Assembly: GCF_002158995.1 (NCBI RefSeq)
Contig: NZ_LOHF01000001.1
Coordinates: 438,437 to 502,436, forward strand
Direction of reading: 5' to 3'
DNA from: Pseudomonas caspiana
GTDB taxonomy: Bacteria > Pseudomonadota > Gammaproteobacteria > Pseudomonadales > Pseudomonadaceae
Length of the DNA: 64,000 nt
Below are positions 63,488 to 64,000 of the stretch, in pieces (the first letter of the stretch is position 1; each line of letters starts with the position of its first letter). The notes under the pieces are model-generated. The model searched no databases and was not told where the DNA came from. It worked only from the letters and a program-made list of their open reading frames with translations. Both the position numbers and the translations under genes were made by a program.

Positions 63488-64000
63488 CTAAAGGCGGAAA
63501 CGATCCACTGATTGAGAAAGCTGACCTGCAAGCGCTGACAGTTGATCAGTGGTACTGGCTGTCTCACCAATCACACGGCTATTGCCTGCCGACATGCTGG
63601 CGATCATCTCCACCTGGTGAGCGATTTCGTTGCTGGCCAGACTTTGTTCGCCAATGGTCCGGGTGATGTCGTTGACCAGTTGAGTGGTGCTTAGCGTCGC
63701 CTCAAGAATCTCGCTAATAGCCTGCTCAACCTCGGCGGTGACGGCCATGCCTTTGTCGACCTGAGCAACACCCGCCTCCATGCTGGTTACAGCTTCGCGA
63801 GTGCTTTGCTGGATGCGTGCAACCATACTGGCAATTTCCTGCGTGGAAGCGCTGGTACGTCCGGCGAGGCTTCGCACTTCATCGGCAACCACCGCAAAAC
63901 CTCGGCCCTGCTCACCGGCACGGGCCGCTTCAATGGCGGCGTTGAGCGCCAACAGGTTGGTCTGGTCAGCGATGCCCTTGATCACCTGAATGATGGTGAA
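63488..64000 (-). CDS. Methyl-accepting chemotaxis protein, 3' part (cut by window edge)
   Basis: The last 170 residues of a chemoreceptor; the reading frame runs off the right end of the window. It begins in the signalling tip ([20 protein letters not shown]) and continues through [20 protein letters not shown] to the C-terminal methylation helix, ending [11 protein letters not shown]. The sensor part is outside. It is typical of Pseudomonas receptors without a C-terminal pentapeptide. Confidence 0.85.
   Translation of the reverse strand, partial: FTIIQVIKGIADQTNLLALNAAIEAARAGEQGRGFAVVADEVRSLAGRTSASTQEIASMVARIQQSTREAVTSMEAGVAQVDKGMAVTAEVEQAISEILEATLSTTQLVNDITRTIGEQSLASNEIAHQVEMIASMSAGNSRVIGETASTTDQLSALAGQLSQSVDRFRL

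Noticed and set aside
1-64000. CRISPR arrays, tRNA/rRNA genes, insertion sequences or prophage
   Set aside because: No regularly spaced direct repeats, no recognisable RNA gene sequence, and no transposase, integrase or phage structural gene was seen in any frame.

Overview
The window looks like a chromosomal segment of a Pseudomonas, most likely from the P. syringae/P. fluorescens side of the genus. The evidence is an MvaT-type H-NS protein, a cdhA/cdhB/cdhC/caiX/cdhR carnitine locus, a five-gene bacterial alpha-2-macroglobulin operon like P. aeruginosa mag and E. coli yfaPATSQ, and REP-like inverted repeats. I see no rRNA, tRNA, CRISPR array or insertion sequence. Family names rest on reading the proteins by eye, not on database searches.

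Left part (1 to about 48 kb). This is a patchwork of short operons encoding exported, lipid-anchored or membrane proteins of poorly known function. An 18-bp palindrome, consensus ATAGYACA-NN-TGTRCTAT, occurs ten times between 680 and 47902. Every copy is intergenic, five lie between divergent genes, and I see none in the carnitine half. It marks the promoter regions of: an IASKT lipoprotein (301-615); an LprI-like protein with a membrane protein (1287-2923); a TPR/DUF3142/metallopeptidase run (3151-8771) and a second metallopeptidase operon (9010-11314); a seven-gene biosynthetic operon (11593-19091) and the divergent DUF2339/DUF3999 pair (19351-23948); LprI-like genes (25893-27303); a small Cys/His protein (27613); a lipoprotein/DUF192/DUF4189 operon (28051-31220); the alpha-2-macroglobulin operon (31399-40871); further DUF4189 and lipoprotein genes (41339-44176); and an ABC permease pair (48237-49915). 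This looks like one undescribed regulon. Much of its content (lysozyme-inhibitor-like proteins, a protease-trap homologue, peptidoglycan-binding and peptidoglycan-hydrolase-like proteins) suggests defence or remodelling of the cell envelope. A LuxR-type response regulator and a hybrid histidine kinase (44984-47450) sit inside this zone.

The biosynthetic operon is seven genes coupled by overlapping stop and start codons: a FabH-like ketosynthase, an extended SDR, a metallo-beta-lactamase-fold enzyme, a PaaK/F390-synthetase-like adenylating enzyme, an ATP-grasp ligase, a GNAT-like protein and a Rieske oxygenase. I know no named product for this set.

Right part (50 to 61 kb). A quaternary-amine catabolic locus: cdhC, cdhA, cdhB, a gamma-butyrobetaine hydroxylase, then a second 2-oxoglutarate oxygenase and an HD-fold oxygenase resembling TmpA/TmpB. 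The regulator cdhR is divergent; a class II aldolase and a caiX-like binding protein follow. All these routes could end in glycine betaine.

The right end (61 to 64 kb) holds a BdlA-like PAS-PAS chemoreceptor, a thymidylate-kinase-like P-loop protein and the 3' part of another chemoreceptor cut by the window edge.
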